From positions 75,939,080-76,003,079 of the forward strand of contig NC_067482.1 in the NCBI RefSeq assembly GCF_947179515.1: DNA of 64,000 nt, read 5' to 3'. The position numbers were made by a program, and so were the translations under genes. Source of the DNA: Apodemus sylvaticus. Taxonomy: Eukaryota; Chordata; Mammalia; Rodentia; Muridae. Each line of letters starts with the position of its first letter. The stretch's first letter is position 1. Of this stretch, positions 52,801 to 60,370 are shown in pieces. The notes under the pieces are model-generated. The model was given only the letters and a program-made list of their open reading frames with translations, was not told where the DNA came from and did not search any database.

Positions 52801-54061
52801 ATGACCCCCTCACCAGCCAGACTGGTCAAAGCCCATGGACCACAGCTGACCAAAGCCACTTCAGTTCACTGTGGACTTTACTTCTCTACTGCTCCATCCG
52901 GCCCCCAAGCCTGGCAGTGTCCAGGGTCCCATCCCCTCCCCAGTCTCCAATTGACCTCTCATGGATATCCCGGAAGTCTGGGCTCGAAGGTCTGAGTGAA
53001 GACCCTGTGGAGCCAAGGGCCCGTGGGGAGCAAGCCGAGACCCAGGCAAAGGGAGCCTGCCCACCACAGCAGCTAGTGAACTGTGCCACCCCTCCTGGGA
53101 GCTGACAGGCACCAGCATCCTGGAAGTCACTCCGGCTGCCTGCACATGTGTGAGGCAGCCACACACACGCCCCCACCCAACTTCCCCTACAGACCCCTGG
53201 GTGCCTGGGCCGGCTCCAAGGCACCTGTCTCCCGAAACAGCTGCGGTCCCAGGCTGGAGCTGCAGAGCTGCCCTGGCTCCTAGCTAGCTTTCCTCATGCT
53301 GAGGGGAGCAGACCCTGGTACCACTTTCTTTTTTCAGAAGTGTGTCTCCCCCAAACAAAGTAAAGGTACCGGGACACAGAAATCGGACTCTTCCTAGCTG
53401 GCAGCCCACCTTTTCCTTATCTGAGAGTGTAGGATTGGGGAGGGGTGGCCCAGCCTGAGATGTGGCTTGGGAATTCCTGTTACAAACATTTTTCACCAGG
53501 ACACCTATGTCACCATGGCACATACTGCCTGCTCCTCCATCGCAAAGCTGCAGCCCCTCTGGGCTTCTGCTGGTCCGGGAAAGGGGTTGGCCCACACAGG
53601 AGCTGGGACCCCCACAACACCACACTCGAGGGCAGGTTAGGTCTGTGTTGCGGGTGGCCAGGTCTCCGGGTCCGGGCGCCGGAGCGGCTGTGACTCTCCG
53701 GTTACCGCCGTGGGGCTGGGTTTCAGCGGCTCCCCCGCGGCTATTTCGGGCGAGCTGGCACCTCAGCCACGCGTTGCAGGGCCGGCAGGGTCCCAATGAC
53801 TCGCTGAGACCCGCCACCCGCCGCCCCGCCCGTGGCCCGGTCGCTCACCTGCCACCGGCGATGGCTTGCGCAGCACCAGCCACCTACTCTTCCACTGCGG
53901 AGACAGGACAGCGTGAGAAGCCGCCCGCGCGCGCCCGCGCGCGCCCGCCCCGCGCCCCCGCCCCCACCCGAGCGCGCCCCCGCCCGGCGCCCCCGTGGCG
54001 CCCCAACCTTCTTGCCGTCCCGCAGCTTGACCTGGCCCTCCACCAGCGCTGCCTCGGTCAT
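25672..54061 (-). CDS. Dok7: Dok7 long isoform model (619 residues, alternative C-terminus)
   Basis: Uses Dok7 exons 1-6, exon 7 up to 32832, and then 29419-29461, 28842-28877, 26126-26278 and 25672-25802. Exon 7 carries an in-frame donor (CTCAAG|GTAAAG) 18 nt before the end of the canonical stop codon. Joining there gives 43+36+153+131 nt, with phases 0 to 1, 1 to 1, 1 to 1 and 1 to the stop. There is no internal stop, and the total is 1860 nt. The new tail (residues 500-619) is Ser/Pro-rich at first and then carries Tyr548, Tyr563 and Tyr583. I recognise it as resembling a longer Dok-7 form that may already be in databases. I cannot check that here, nor the poly(A) site or expression. Confidence 0.7.
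26126..26278 (-). CDS. Dok7: Dok7 candidate distal exon 10 (two-tyrosine exon)
   Basis: The minus-strand acceptor is TTCTCTCCACAG|GCTCTCC and the donor is GTGCGAG|GTAGGT. It enters and leaves in phase 1 and is 153 nt long. It codes MAADSPGPERPHSETSTYVN followed by the segment with IPVSP and LHYMDLEL. Tyr548 (26211-26213) lies in STYVNI, a YxN motif of the Grb2-SH2 type that also fits SxYxxI. Tyr563 (26166-26168) lies in LHYMDL, a match to the ITIM pattern LxYxxL. The frame is open only in the phase supplied by the upstream candidate exons. Confidence 0.75.
28842..28877 (-). CDS. Dok7: Dok7 candidate distal exon 9 (36-nt microexon)
   Basis: The minus strand shows a strong pyrimidine-rich acceptor (GTCTCTTTTTCAG|AGCTGAG) and a good donor (TGTAG|GTAAGA) 36 nt apart. 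In phase 1 it reads (E)LSGAFGRPSPV(G). The other two phases give a stop here or in the next exon. Its length is a multiple of three, so skipping it would keep the frame. Confidence 0.65.
29419..29461 (-). CDS. Dok7: Dok7 candidate distal exon 8
   Basis: The minus-strand acceptor is TTTGGTCTAG|GTCGTGG and the donor is CATCCAG|GTAGGC. It is 43 nt long, reads VVATSSPGLTVTHP in phase 0 from the Lys499 junction, and leaves one base. That base completes a Glu codon with the next exon. Its length is exactly what is needed to shift from phase 0 to phase 1. Confidence 0.65.
31205..31340 (+). repeat. MIR SINE
   Basis: Contains the ancient MIR core (GAGGAAACTGAGGCTCCCAG, then GACTTGCAGGGCCACCCAGT). It lies in the intron that separates the canonical Dok7 3' UTR from candidate exon 8. 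Confidence 0.75.
31697..31702 (-). terminator. Dok7: Dok7 proximal poly(A) signal AATAAA
   Basis: The plus strand shows TTTATT, which is AATAAA on the minus strand. It is followed on the minus strand by GTTATCTTTTCTTACTGCC, a T-rich downstream element. Cleavage is expected near 31675-31690. Confidence 0.8.
32196..32290 (-). repeat. MIR SINE fragment in the Dok7 3' UTR
   Basis: The plus strand reads CAGTTTCCTCCCCGTGGGAT and on to GTGTAAAGCAG, the reverse complement of a MIR tail. Confidence 0.6.
32814..33556 (-). CDS. Dok7: Dok7 exon 7, terminal coding part of the canonical form
   Basis: Codes residues 258-504: the serine tract (DDRSLSSSSSEASHSD), the conserved QLQEVGRQSSSDSGIATGSH, both YxxP tyrosines, and the end CSICGGLKVKPPP. 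The codons for Val-Lys in VKPPP are the first bases of a potential donor after Lys499. This suggests that VKPPP is read-through into an intron. Confidence 0.97.
32814..54061 (-). CDS. Dok7: Dok7: docking protein 7, canonical 504-residue form, 7 coding exons
   Basis: Dok-7 is a cytoplasmic adaptor that binds the activated juxtamembrane tyrosine of MuSK, dimerises it, and is essential for neuromuscular synapse formation. The coding exons are 54008-54061, 53849-53894, 47107-47337, 45266-45466, 36880-36999, 35897-36016 and 32814-33556. They total 1515 nt, which is 504 codons plus stop, the length known for mouse and human. All junctions are GT-AG and the phases agree. A PH domain covers about residues 4-109 and an IRS-type PTB domain about residues 105-210. 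Then comes a Ser/Pro-rich C-terminal region with Tyr396 (YQVP) and Tyr406 (YDTP), the Crk/Crk-L recruiting sites of the family. The promoter is a CpG island. No disabling change is seen. Confidence 0.97.
34709..35136. repeat. (GGAT)n microsatellite, Dok7 intron 6, block 1
   Basis: About 430 bp of GGAT units with regular GATAGAT and GCAT variants, preceded by more degenerate GAAT units from about 34597. It is the strand complement of the ATCC array at 1781-2335. Open frames across it are repeat artefacts. Confidence 0.95.
35381..35700. repeat. (GGAT)n microsatellite, Dok7 intron 6, block 2
   Basis: About 320 bp of GGAT/GATGAT units, separated from block 1 by about 245 bp of unique sequence. 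It ends about 200 bp before exon 6. Confidence 0.95.
35897..36016 (-). CDS. Dok7: Dok7 exon 6
   Basis: Codes DPSSGGPSASEERVAQEALE and then the conserved LQLEKRLSLLSHSGRPGSG, the helical linker after the PTB domain. The acceptor is TTTGCACAG|ACCCGAG and the donor GGAG|GTAGAG. Confidence 0.96.
36076..36146 (+). repeat. Short imperfect repeat in Dok7 intron 5
   Basis: About five diverged copies of a 14-15 bp unit of the type CACCCTGCACACCAC or CACCCCTGCATCAC. Low complexity, C-rich on the plus strand. Confidence 0.7.
36880..36999 (-). CDS. Dok7: Dok7 exon 5
   Basis: Codes the C-terminal half of the PTB domain: (W)AGVFFLSSAEGEQISFLFD and CIVRGISPTKGPFGLRPVLP. The acceptor is CTCTGCAG|GGGCTGG and the donor CCCAG|GTGTGT. 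Confidence 0.96.
39288..39479 (+). mobile_element. URR1-type hAT DNA transposon (non-autonomous)
   Basis: Begins CAGTGGTTCTCAGCCCTCC and ends CAGGTTGAGAAACACTG, which are imperfect terminal inverted repeats. The interior, with TGGTGACACCCAACCATAAA, is typical of the rodent URR1 family. It lies in Dok7 intron 4. Confidence 0.8.
40261..40285 (+). repeat. (CA)n microsatellite
   Basis: A pure run of about 12 CA units in Dok7 intron 4. Confidence 0.95.
42770..43066. repeat. Diverged tandem duplication in Dok7 intron 4, copy A
   Basis: This segment matches 44020-44310 in the same order and orientation. Shared blocks include GAGAGGGAGGCATCACT versus GAGAGGGAGACATCACT, CTGAGCCTGGCTATGC, CCTCTTATATCTTGCAC versus CCTCTTACATCTCACAC, and ACTACTCAAGGTCTGAGCCT versus ACTACTCAAGGTCTGGGCCT. 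Small indels separate the blocks. I recognise no transposon family, so I read it as an old local duplication or two copies of an unassigned repeat. Confidence 0.8.
44020..44310. repeat. Diverged tandem duplication in Dok7 intron 4, copy B
   Basis: Partner of 42770-43066, about 1.25 kb away. The common end is the CTCTAGACAACAGGGGCTCC block (CTCTAGAAAACAGGGGCTCT in the other copy). The edges of the duplication are not sharp. Confidence 0.8.
44664..44881 (-). mobile_element. URR1-type hAT DNA transposon, inverted relative to the first
   Basis: Starts CAGTGGTTCTCAACCTGACC and ends GCTGGGAACCACTG, a clear terminal inverted repeat pair. The interior (TTATTTTATGGTTGAGGGTT) is the reverse complement of the URR1 interior at 39288-39479. 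Confidence 0.85.
45266..45466 (-). CDS. Dok7: Dok7 exon 4
   Basis: Codes the first half of the PTB domain: HRFHVTVAPGTKLESGPATL, then LHLCNDILVLARDIPP and YGSVPNGFIFEGGTRCGY. The PTB pocket arginines that read phosphotyrosine (RRY and GGTRCGY segments) are present. The acceptor is GTCCTCAG|TGCATCG and the donor ATACT|GTAAGT. Confidence 0.96.
46409..46600. repeat. (CAY)n trinucleotide microsatellite, Dok7 intron 3
   Basis: About 190 bp of mixed CAC and CAT triplets (ATC/ACC), continuing as ATC units to about 46645 and then a short TG run. A plus-strand frame reads as polyhistidine, which is an artefact of the repeat. Confidence 0.95.
47107..47337 (-). CDS. Dok7: Dok7 exon 3
   Basis: Codes most of the PH domain: (D)CLLMLVYKDRCERSKGLRER, then SLTLEDICGLEPALPYEGLA and MLGFDSHEAMYAWDTRIRYA. 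The acceptor is CCTCTGGACAG|ACTGTC and the donor GCGAGG|GTGAGT. The Trp in the last PH helix is conserved. Confidence 0.96.
53849..53894 (-). CDS. Dok7: Dok7 exon 2
   Basis: 46 nt coding WKSRWLVLRKPSPVA, the second strand of the PH domain with its conserved W-K-x-R-W-x-V-L signature. The acceptor is GTCTCCGCAG|TGGAAG and the donor GGCAG|GTGAGC. Confidence 0.96.
53895..54007 (-). other. Dok7: Dok7 intron 1: 113 bp, extremely GC-rich
   Basis: This short intron is nearly all G and C. On the sense strand it has repeated GGGGGCGGGGGCGCGGGGCG-type G-runs and two GCGCGCGCGGGC units. A T/C-rich tract lies only next to the acceptor. It has the features of a structured, G-run-defined small intron. Confidence 0.85.
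54008..54061 (-). CDS. Dok7: Dok7 exon 1, coding part
   Basis: Codes MTEAALVEGQVKLRDGKK, the N-terminus and first PH-domain strand. The start has A at -3. Another ATG lies 10 nt upstream in a different frame (reported as a finding). Confidence 0.96.
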
Positions 54062-56764
54062 CTTCTGTCATGGTTCCCGCCGCCCGATGCGCCCTCTCCA
54101 CGCGCCCCGGGCGCTTTCCCGAGCCCAGGGTCACTTTCAAAATAGCTCCGGGAGGGCCTTGGGCTGCGCCAGGAGGGCGGGTCCGGCGCGGCGGGCGGGG
54201 CGCAGCGACGCGGGGACCTGGATGCGGGGGAGACTGGGCGGGGCATCCCGGGCCTCAGTCTTTAAGACCCTAGCAAAGTGCAAGCCAGTAGGTGGCAGTG
54301 GCCTTGGACAGCCTCTGCACTCTGCTGGTTGCTAGCCTGCACCGTGCCTACCAGATCTCAGGACCACTGCATAAGACCACCTGAAGCAGCCTCTGGAAAA
54401 CGAACCTCAGCCTGGGAGGAGAAACTGGGAAGGAGCAATTTCCTAAAGGGAACAAAATTGTCCCAAGACAACCTTACAGGAGGCTTTGTAGCCATGTGCC
54501 TGCTCAATCCCAGTTTTAGTTTGGCTTCAGTGACTTCATCCTTTGCACTTGCCCTTCCCCCATCCCCACAAGGCACCCCTGACAACAGACCACCTAGAAC
54601 AGCGGAGGCCCAATACATTCCCCAGTGCCTAGGCCTTCCCCATTGTCAGAGGTGGCCACCCTCCAGGCAGGTAGAGAAGGTGGGCATATCCTTCACCTTC
54701 CATTGGCAGTCCCTGCCATTCGCTGAGTGTCTGGCAGAGCGGACCTCTGTGCTTGTTGGGTCCCTATGCCACCTCATTGCCCCAGGTGGCTGGGTCTCTC
54801 CTACTTCTAAAGGCCAGCGTGCACCAGCATGGAGGGCCTAGGGGGCTATGCTGACTGATAACAGCCTCGCCTAGCATTTCCCTGCCCAGCTGAATGCCCT
54901 CCGTGCCTCTGGATTTCTCTACCTCAGCCTATTGCTCAGGTTAAGGTTGCTTAAGGCCCATGCTGAGTTTTCTACGACCACCCCAGGTTACTGTGGAGCT
55001 TAAGTGCCTTGTTAGGCTTACGCCATAGACTCCCCAGACACATGACTTACCATGCCAGGAAACAGAGAACACTCACAATTAGCAACTAACTGCATCGAGC
55101 AAAATAAATTCAGACAAGCAACGAAGTCCTATGCATTTGCCCATCCCTATCCCCAGCCCCAAGGAGCTCTGACCCGGGTAGAAAGGGGCTACGTGTCAAA
55201 CTGTATTCTGTTCATGCAGTGCGTGTCTCCACTCCATCCTGCAGACTCTTCAGGGCTGCTTCCTGTCTACCCCTTACAGAGAAACTGAGGGTCAGAGTGG
55301 TGTCAGGAATCATGGCCTGGACTGACCCCCATGCTCTGACCCCAGAGCAGTGCTCAACCTGAGAGCCTTGCCACAGCCCCTCTAGGGAATCTGGAGGGCA
55401 AACCTTAGGTGGCTCACAGGGCTGATTTTAGTGTTTTCCTGGTGTCTTGCTGGGGGGAGGGTACCAGGTCTAGGAAGGAGCTCTGCATGTTCCTCCAGCC
55501 TGCATAACCCGGGCGCACACCAGTGCCTTCCACCGAACAGTTGCTGGCCACAGAGCCCATTCATACTCCGCACACACTGAAGGCCCCTGGGGACCGACTC
55601 AGGACAGCCGGTGTGGAGTCAGTTGGGGGTTGTACCATGCATGACCACATCCTTCAGCCCAGGCGCCTGGCACTGGCTCTTCCCTTCAGGGAGGGGCCTA
55701 GTCCTGCTGCATTCCAAGCGCTGGCCTTGGCCCAAACTCCAGCCATGCCTGGCAGCTGCACCTGCTCCCGCACTGGCCCCGGAAATGCGGGCGCCATGGG
55801 GAGAGACAGCTTTCTTCTCCCACTCCACGTGACCTAGAGGACAGCACTGTGGTCACCAAGTCTGCCAAAAGTCTGCCAATGGAGGACGAGGTCTGGCCTT
55901 GCTGCAATAATTCTTGTGACCTTGGCCTTATTTGTGCCTCAGTTTCCCCAGATGTTACAACCAGAGTTGCTGGGGCGCTACATGATGAAACTCTCTGACC
56001 ACTGAAGCAGCTGTCCAGAAGGATGTTAAGCCTTTTGAAGAATCAAGGCGACAGCTGGAAGGAGTGGGATGGCAGGAAGGCCCAGTCACATGTGTGACAG
56101 GATGACACTTAGTCCCACGCCCCTCTGCCTGGCACCACTGGACACCGCAGGAAGCTTCCAGCTGTGGTCACAGCTACACTGCTGCCTGAGCTCACCGCCA
56201 CAGTACTGTTGCTACACACTGTGGCCAGCCAGACTGCCGCCACCACACCCATGATCTCAGGATGCTGCTGTCCCATCAGTGGCTCTGCAGCCACAGACCT
56301 CTGTGAGATGCTGAACTCTTCACCTACCAGTCAAGAGCATGCGCACTATCATGTGGCCTCAGTTTCCTGCTGCAGCCTGGCTTGGTTACCATTGCCAGGG
56401 GTGATTGCATACGCAAGAGGTTTTCAAATGATCAGTTTACATACACAGGGGAGGATGGAACTAGGGGGCCTACCCGCCTTAGGTAACCGGAAATGCTGGA
56501 CAGACATACCCAGGCGGGCTGTGGCAGGCGCCAAGCCCTGTGTCTACAGATTCACATCCCATTATCCCCTCCAAAGAGAGAAACAGTATAGAGGACTCCA
56601 AGATGTGCCGAGTGGGTAGAGTTGACTACCACTTCTGAGCCCAGCCATTACACAAACTGTACTATCATGCAAACATTTGTCACTAGTCACATGATGAGAG
56701 GAAGGGTATTATGGACTAGACCCCCACCCCCATCCCCAGCTCCCTAGGCATTTGCTAATGTTTT

Positions 56765-57050
56765 CACCCCCATGTGACCATGAAGATATGGAGCCTCTAA
56801 GAGAGTATTTACGGTAAATGAGGTCATACATGAGGGCCCTAATCTGTTAGGACAGGTGTCCTTAAAAGATGACAAAGAGATCCCAAAGAGTACTCTTTCT
56901 TCTGCACACAGGAAAAACCACAGGAGGGTCCATCGAGAAGGCAGCTGTCTTCATGCTGGGAGGACCTGGGGGCTGAATTTGACAGCCCCTTGATTATGAA
57001 CCTCCAGCCTCTTAAATTGCCAAATATTTTAAGGAAATAGGTCTACTTAG
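56765..57050 (+). repeat. Old MaLR LTR remnant (MLT1-like)
   Basis: Shows the pattern AATGAGGTCATACATGAGGG, CCTAATCTGTTAGGACAGGT and ATCGAGAAGGCAGCTGTCTT, close in order to the MLT1 consensus. Heavily diverged. Confidence 0.55.
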
Positions 57051-57467
57051 TGCGCTGCAAAGAAACCAGACAAGGCAGTAAACAAAGAGCTGCCTGCTTA
57101 AGTGTCTGCCATTTTCTGGGCTGTTCTGTCCAGGCACCTGGAGTGGCTCCCAAATCGCACACACCAAAGATTGGTCCCAGCTCCTATTGCTATTGGAAGT
57201 AGTGGGGCCTTTAAGAGGAGGGGCCTGAGAAGGATCTTCAGGGCGTGGCAGGGCACACCAGGTTTTTCCTCTTTCTCTTTTGTGCCTTAGCCTTCATGTG
57301 AGAGCATTGCTGTAGACTCTAAGCAACCAAGGACAAGACAATCACAATCGTGGCCCTGAGCCCAAGAACCTCTCTCTATAAGCAATTAGTTTAGATGGCT
57401 AATGACTGCCATTGAGTGACAGAAACAGCACCCAATGCCACAGGCAGCAGAGGAGAAAGTGGCAGTG

Positions 57468-57812
57468 CTGGGGTTTGAATGTGCCCCTGTGACGATCCTT
57501 TGGAAACTTAATATTCAAATTCCTAAGTTAATAGTATTTGGAGGTGAGGCTTGGGGGTGGGGGTTAGTGTAATCATGGGAGTGGAACCCCTTGATTGGAA
57601 TCAGTGACTTTACCCGAAGAGGAGGAGCTCTATCTCAAGCTGTGACATCCTACACTATGCCACATGACGCTACAGCAGAAGGCTTCAGCAGACACCCAGC
57701 AGATGCCAGAGTCACACTCTTGGAACTCCAACCCAGGACTGCAAACCAAATGAACTTCTTCATAAATTATCCAGTCTCAGGTGTTCGGTTATAGCAACAC
57801 AAAATGACTCAG
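57468..57812 (+). repeat. MaLR solo LTR (MST/MLT1 type)
   Basis: Starts near GGGGTTTGAATGTGCCCC, includes AGTATTTGGAGGTGAGGC, CCACATGACGCTACAGCAGA and AACCAAATGAACTTCTTCAT, and ends TATAGCAACACAAAATGACT. The order matches mammalian MaLR LTRs. No internal retroviral sequence is seen beside it. Confidence 0.75.
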
Positions 57813-58260
57813 ACACCTGCAAAAAATTCCTTCCCTACACCTACTGCCTTTAAAATGTGGTCATGCACATCCTCACACTAAGAGATGAAAGTCTCCACCT
57901 TCTAAACCTGGCTTACTTTGATTAAGGAAAGGCCAAGGAAAGCTTACCCCCACTTTTCTTATAGTAGCATTGCCTCTGTCATGGGAACACGCCCATGTGA
58001 GCCTGCTAGGTGATGAGATTCCTAAAGTCCTCCCACCCTGGGCTCCAGTCAAGAGCCATCCATGCCTGAGGTATAAAAGCCTACAGCCCACTGATAACTC
58101 CAAAGCCTACACTATGGAGATTCCAGTCCAACACAGAAAAACCACCCTGCAGAGTCTAGCCCATCTCTAAAGAGTGTGAACTAAATAAACGTCATTGTCG
58201 CTGAGCTCTAAGTCCACTTGTGTTACAGAAAAGACTTTCTGAAATAACCAGTATGGGGGT
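57813..58260 (+). repeat. LTR-like old repeat, family not assigned
   Basis: Contains GTATAAAAGCCTAC (TATA-like) and, about 110 bp later, AACTAAATAAACGTC (AATAAA), the spacing of an LTR promoter and poly(A) region. I cannot name the family. Confidence 0.4.
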
Positions 58261-58860
58261 GTGCAAGCATCAAGACCTGTGGATCTCTGGGATTACTGGA
58301 GAGATGAAACCCAAACCCCTGAATCACCATGGGAACCCTAGAGGAAAATGAACCTAGCACACAAACAGGGTGTAATGATCTCACCTGCATACTACACCTT
58401 CAGCTTCATAACAAGACCAGGCAGCAAAGAAACCATTGGGTTAGGGGACATCCTACAGAATAAGAACAATCATAAGCAAATGGGAGCAATGGAAGGCAAG
58501 AGGGAGTGGTACAGATGCCAAACGGTGACAGAGAGTAACTCCAGATTCAGAGTAACAACTGCAGAAAAAGAATCCCATTGCCATAGCCAAATGGGCCCCT
58601 CAAAGTCCACCTAATCCTCAAATTCGCGTGTTTCTGGTATGTAGAGGAAGAAGGTAATCGGGGGCTAAATGAGGTCACAAGAATAGGGTCCTCTAATGGC
58701 ATTAGTGGCCGACAAGAAGAGGAGAGACCTGAGACAGCAGCCTGCCCTGTCCCACCATGTGATGTTCTATTTCATGTTAGGATTCTGCACAAGGCCTCAG
58801 CAGATGCCCACACCACAGTCTCCGACTTCCAGTCTCTGTTATTTAGAATTAATTAGCTAG

Positions 58861-59290
58861 TGTCAACATGACATAAACATAGAGTCAGCTTGGGGGAAAG
58901 GAAACCTCAAAGAACTGCAACTGAAGAGTTTCCCAGATCCTCTGGCTGTGACCATGTCTGTGAGGCTTTTTCAAAATTCCTAATTGGTAGAGGAGGGCCC
59001 AGCCCACAGTGGGCAGAGTCAGCCCTAGGGAGATGGGCCTGAGCTGCATGCCAAAGTTCAGCCGAGCAAGCGAGGGAGGCGAGCCAGTAAGCAGAGGTTC
59101 TGCTCCGGTCTCCTGCCTTGATATCCTCCTCCGCTGGGTTATCTCAGTAATGGACAGCAACTTGTAAAATGAAAGAGATCCATTCTTCCCCCAGGTTGAC
59201 TTTGATGTTTTATTATAGCAACAGAAAGCAATGAGGGAAGCTTGTCTCAATGCTCAGTTATAGCAACAGAAAATGAACTGAAACAGACAT
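58861..59290 (+). repeat. Rodent interspersed repeat, same family as 10625-11024
   Basis: The landmarks occur in the same order as in the minus strand of the first copy: GTGTCAACATGACAT, GGAGGGCCCAGCCCACAGTG, GCGAGCCAGTAAGCAGAGG and TATAGCAACAGAAA. This copy is more diverged. Confidence 0.6.
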
Positions 59291-59406
59291 GTACAACTTT
59301 GTGATAATAAAAGTGAGATCTCTTCAGTTCTTAGTTGATGCAGGATTTGGAATCACCTAGGAGCTGTACTTCTGGCCATGTCTGTAAGTCCATTTCCAGA
59401 GAATTT

Positions 59407-59444
<38 letters not shown>

Positions 59445-59445
59445 G
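59407..59445 (+). repeat. (TTG)n microsatellite
   Basis: 13 TTG units at the tail side of the adjacent minus-strand B1, probably grown from its A-rich tail. Confidence 0.95.
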
Positions 59446-59451
59446 CTATTG

Positions 59452-59584
59452 TTTTCGAGACAGGGTTTCTCTGTATAGCCCTGGCTGTTCTGGAACTCAC
59501 TCTGTAGACCAGGCTAGCCTCAGAAATCTGCCTGCCTCTGCCTCCCAAGTGCTGGGGTTAAAGGCGTGCGCCACCACTGCCTGG
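59452..59584 (-). repeat. B1 SINE (young)
   Basis: A near-consensus B1 on the minus strand: GCCAGGCAGTGGTGGCGCAC start, CCTTTAACCCCAGCACTTGG, and CGAAAACAATAG at its tail. It is the least diverged SINE in the window. Confidence 0.92.
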
Positions 59585-59627
59585 CAGAGAAATTTAACTT
59601 CGGAAGGAAGACCACTGTGATGACTAT

Positions 59628-60092
59628 TTTTGGTTTTTAATGTGACTACATCTGGAATGAACTGGAATCAAAAGATGGAGGGTACATCTGTGAGGGGTTC
59701 CTGCTTGGACTGAAGTGGGTGGATCCACTTCTCATCTGGGTCTTGCGGTAGGAAGAAGACACACGCCTTTGATCCGGATCTGAAGGCAGGAAGAGTCACC
59801 TTTCACCTGGGCCACACCCTTTGCTGACCGCCTACAGAAAGGCACGGAGGCTGGAAGCTCTTGCTGTTCGTCAGCTTGCAGTCACCTTGCTGGCACGTCC
59901 ATTCCTTCACTGGCCTACTTCCTCCAGATTCCAGTGTCTACTGAAGACCAGCGGAGACACCCAGCCTTGCGGACTAAGCGACCACTGGATTCTTGGACTT
60001 TCCATTCACAGCTGCCCGTTGTTGGATAAGCTGGACCTATAGATGAGATTTATTCTGTAAGTTCTGTTACTCTAGAGAACCCTGACCAATAC
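59628..60092 (+). repeat. Rodent interspersed repeat (L1 3'-end or LTR type, family not assigned)
   Basis: Contains the familiar rodent landmarks CACGCCTTTGATCCGGATCT, TTCACCTGGGCCACACCCTT, TGGATTCTTGGACTTTCCAT and CTCTAGAGAACCCTGACCAA. I recognise it as a common rodent element but not which family. Confidence 0.6.
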
Positions 60093-60162
60093 AAGCATCC
60101 CGAGAGTGGGCAGACCAATCCGTGGGCTGAGGCTCTTTTCGGAATAGAAAGGGGGAGCAGGG

Positions 60163-60370
60163 GGCTGAAAGAATGGTTCAGCAGCTTAGAGTGCAAGCCG
60201 AGTGCTCTCCCAGCAGATCCAGATTAAACTCTAGCATCCACATGGTGGCCAGCAACCATCCTTAACTCCAATTCCAGGGGACCCAAAGCCATCTTCTGGG
60301 ATGTACATGGTGCAAATACACATATGCAGAGAAAAACATATACATAAAAACAATAACAAAATTAGTACCT
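60163..60370 (+). repeat. B2/B3-type SINE
   Basis: A tRNA-like head (GGGCTGAAAGAATGGTTCAG), CCACATGGTGGCCAGCAACC in the middle, and a CATATACATAAAAAC tail. Confidence 0.8.

Larger units (their letters stand above)
53640..54260 (-). promoter_or_regulatory. Dok7: Dok7 CpG-island promoter, exons 1 and 2
   Basis: A very CpG-rich segment covering the first two coding exons, the 113-bp intron between them, and about 200 bp upstream of the start codon. No convincing TATA box is seen on the minus strand. The transcription start is inferred upstream of 54071. Confidence 0.75.

Noticed and set aside
53284..54335. Frames of 125-227 codons around the Dok7 promoter
   Set aside because: A CpG island is poor in stop codons. 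The peptides are low-complexity Arg/Pro/Ala and show no family resemblance.
60163..60370. A tRNA gene suggested by tRNA-like A and B box sequences
   Set aside because: The tRNA-like part continues into a SINE body and A-rich tail, so it is a tRNA-derived SINE and not a functional tRNA.
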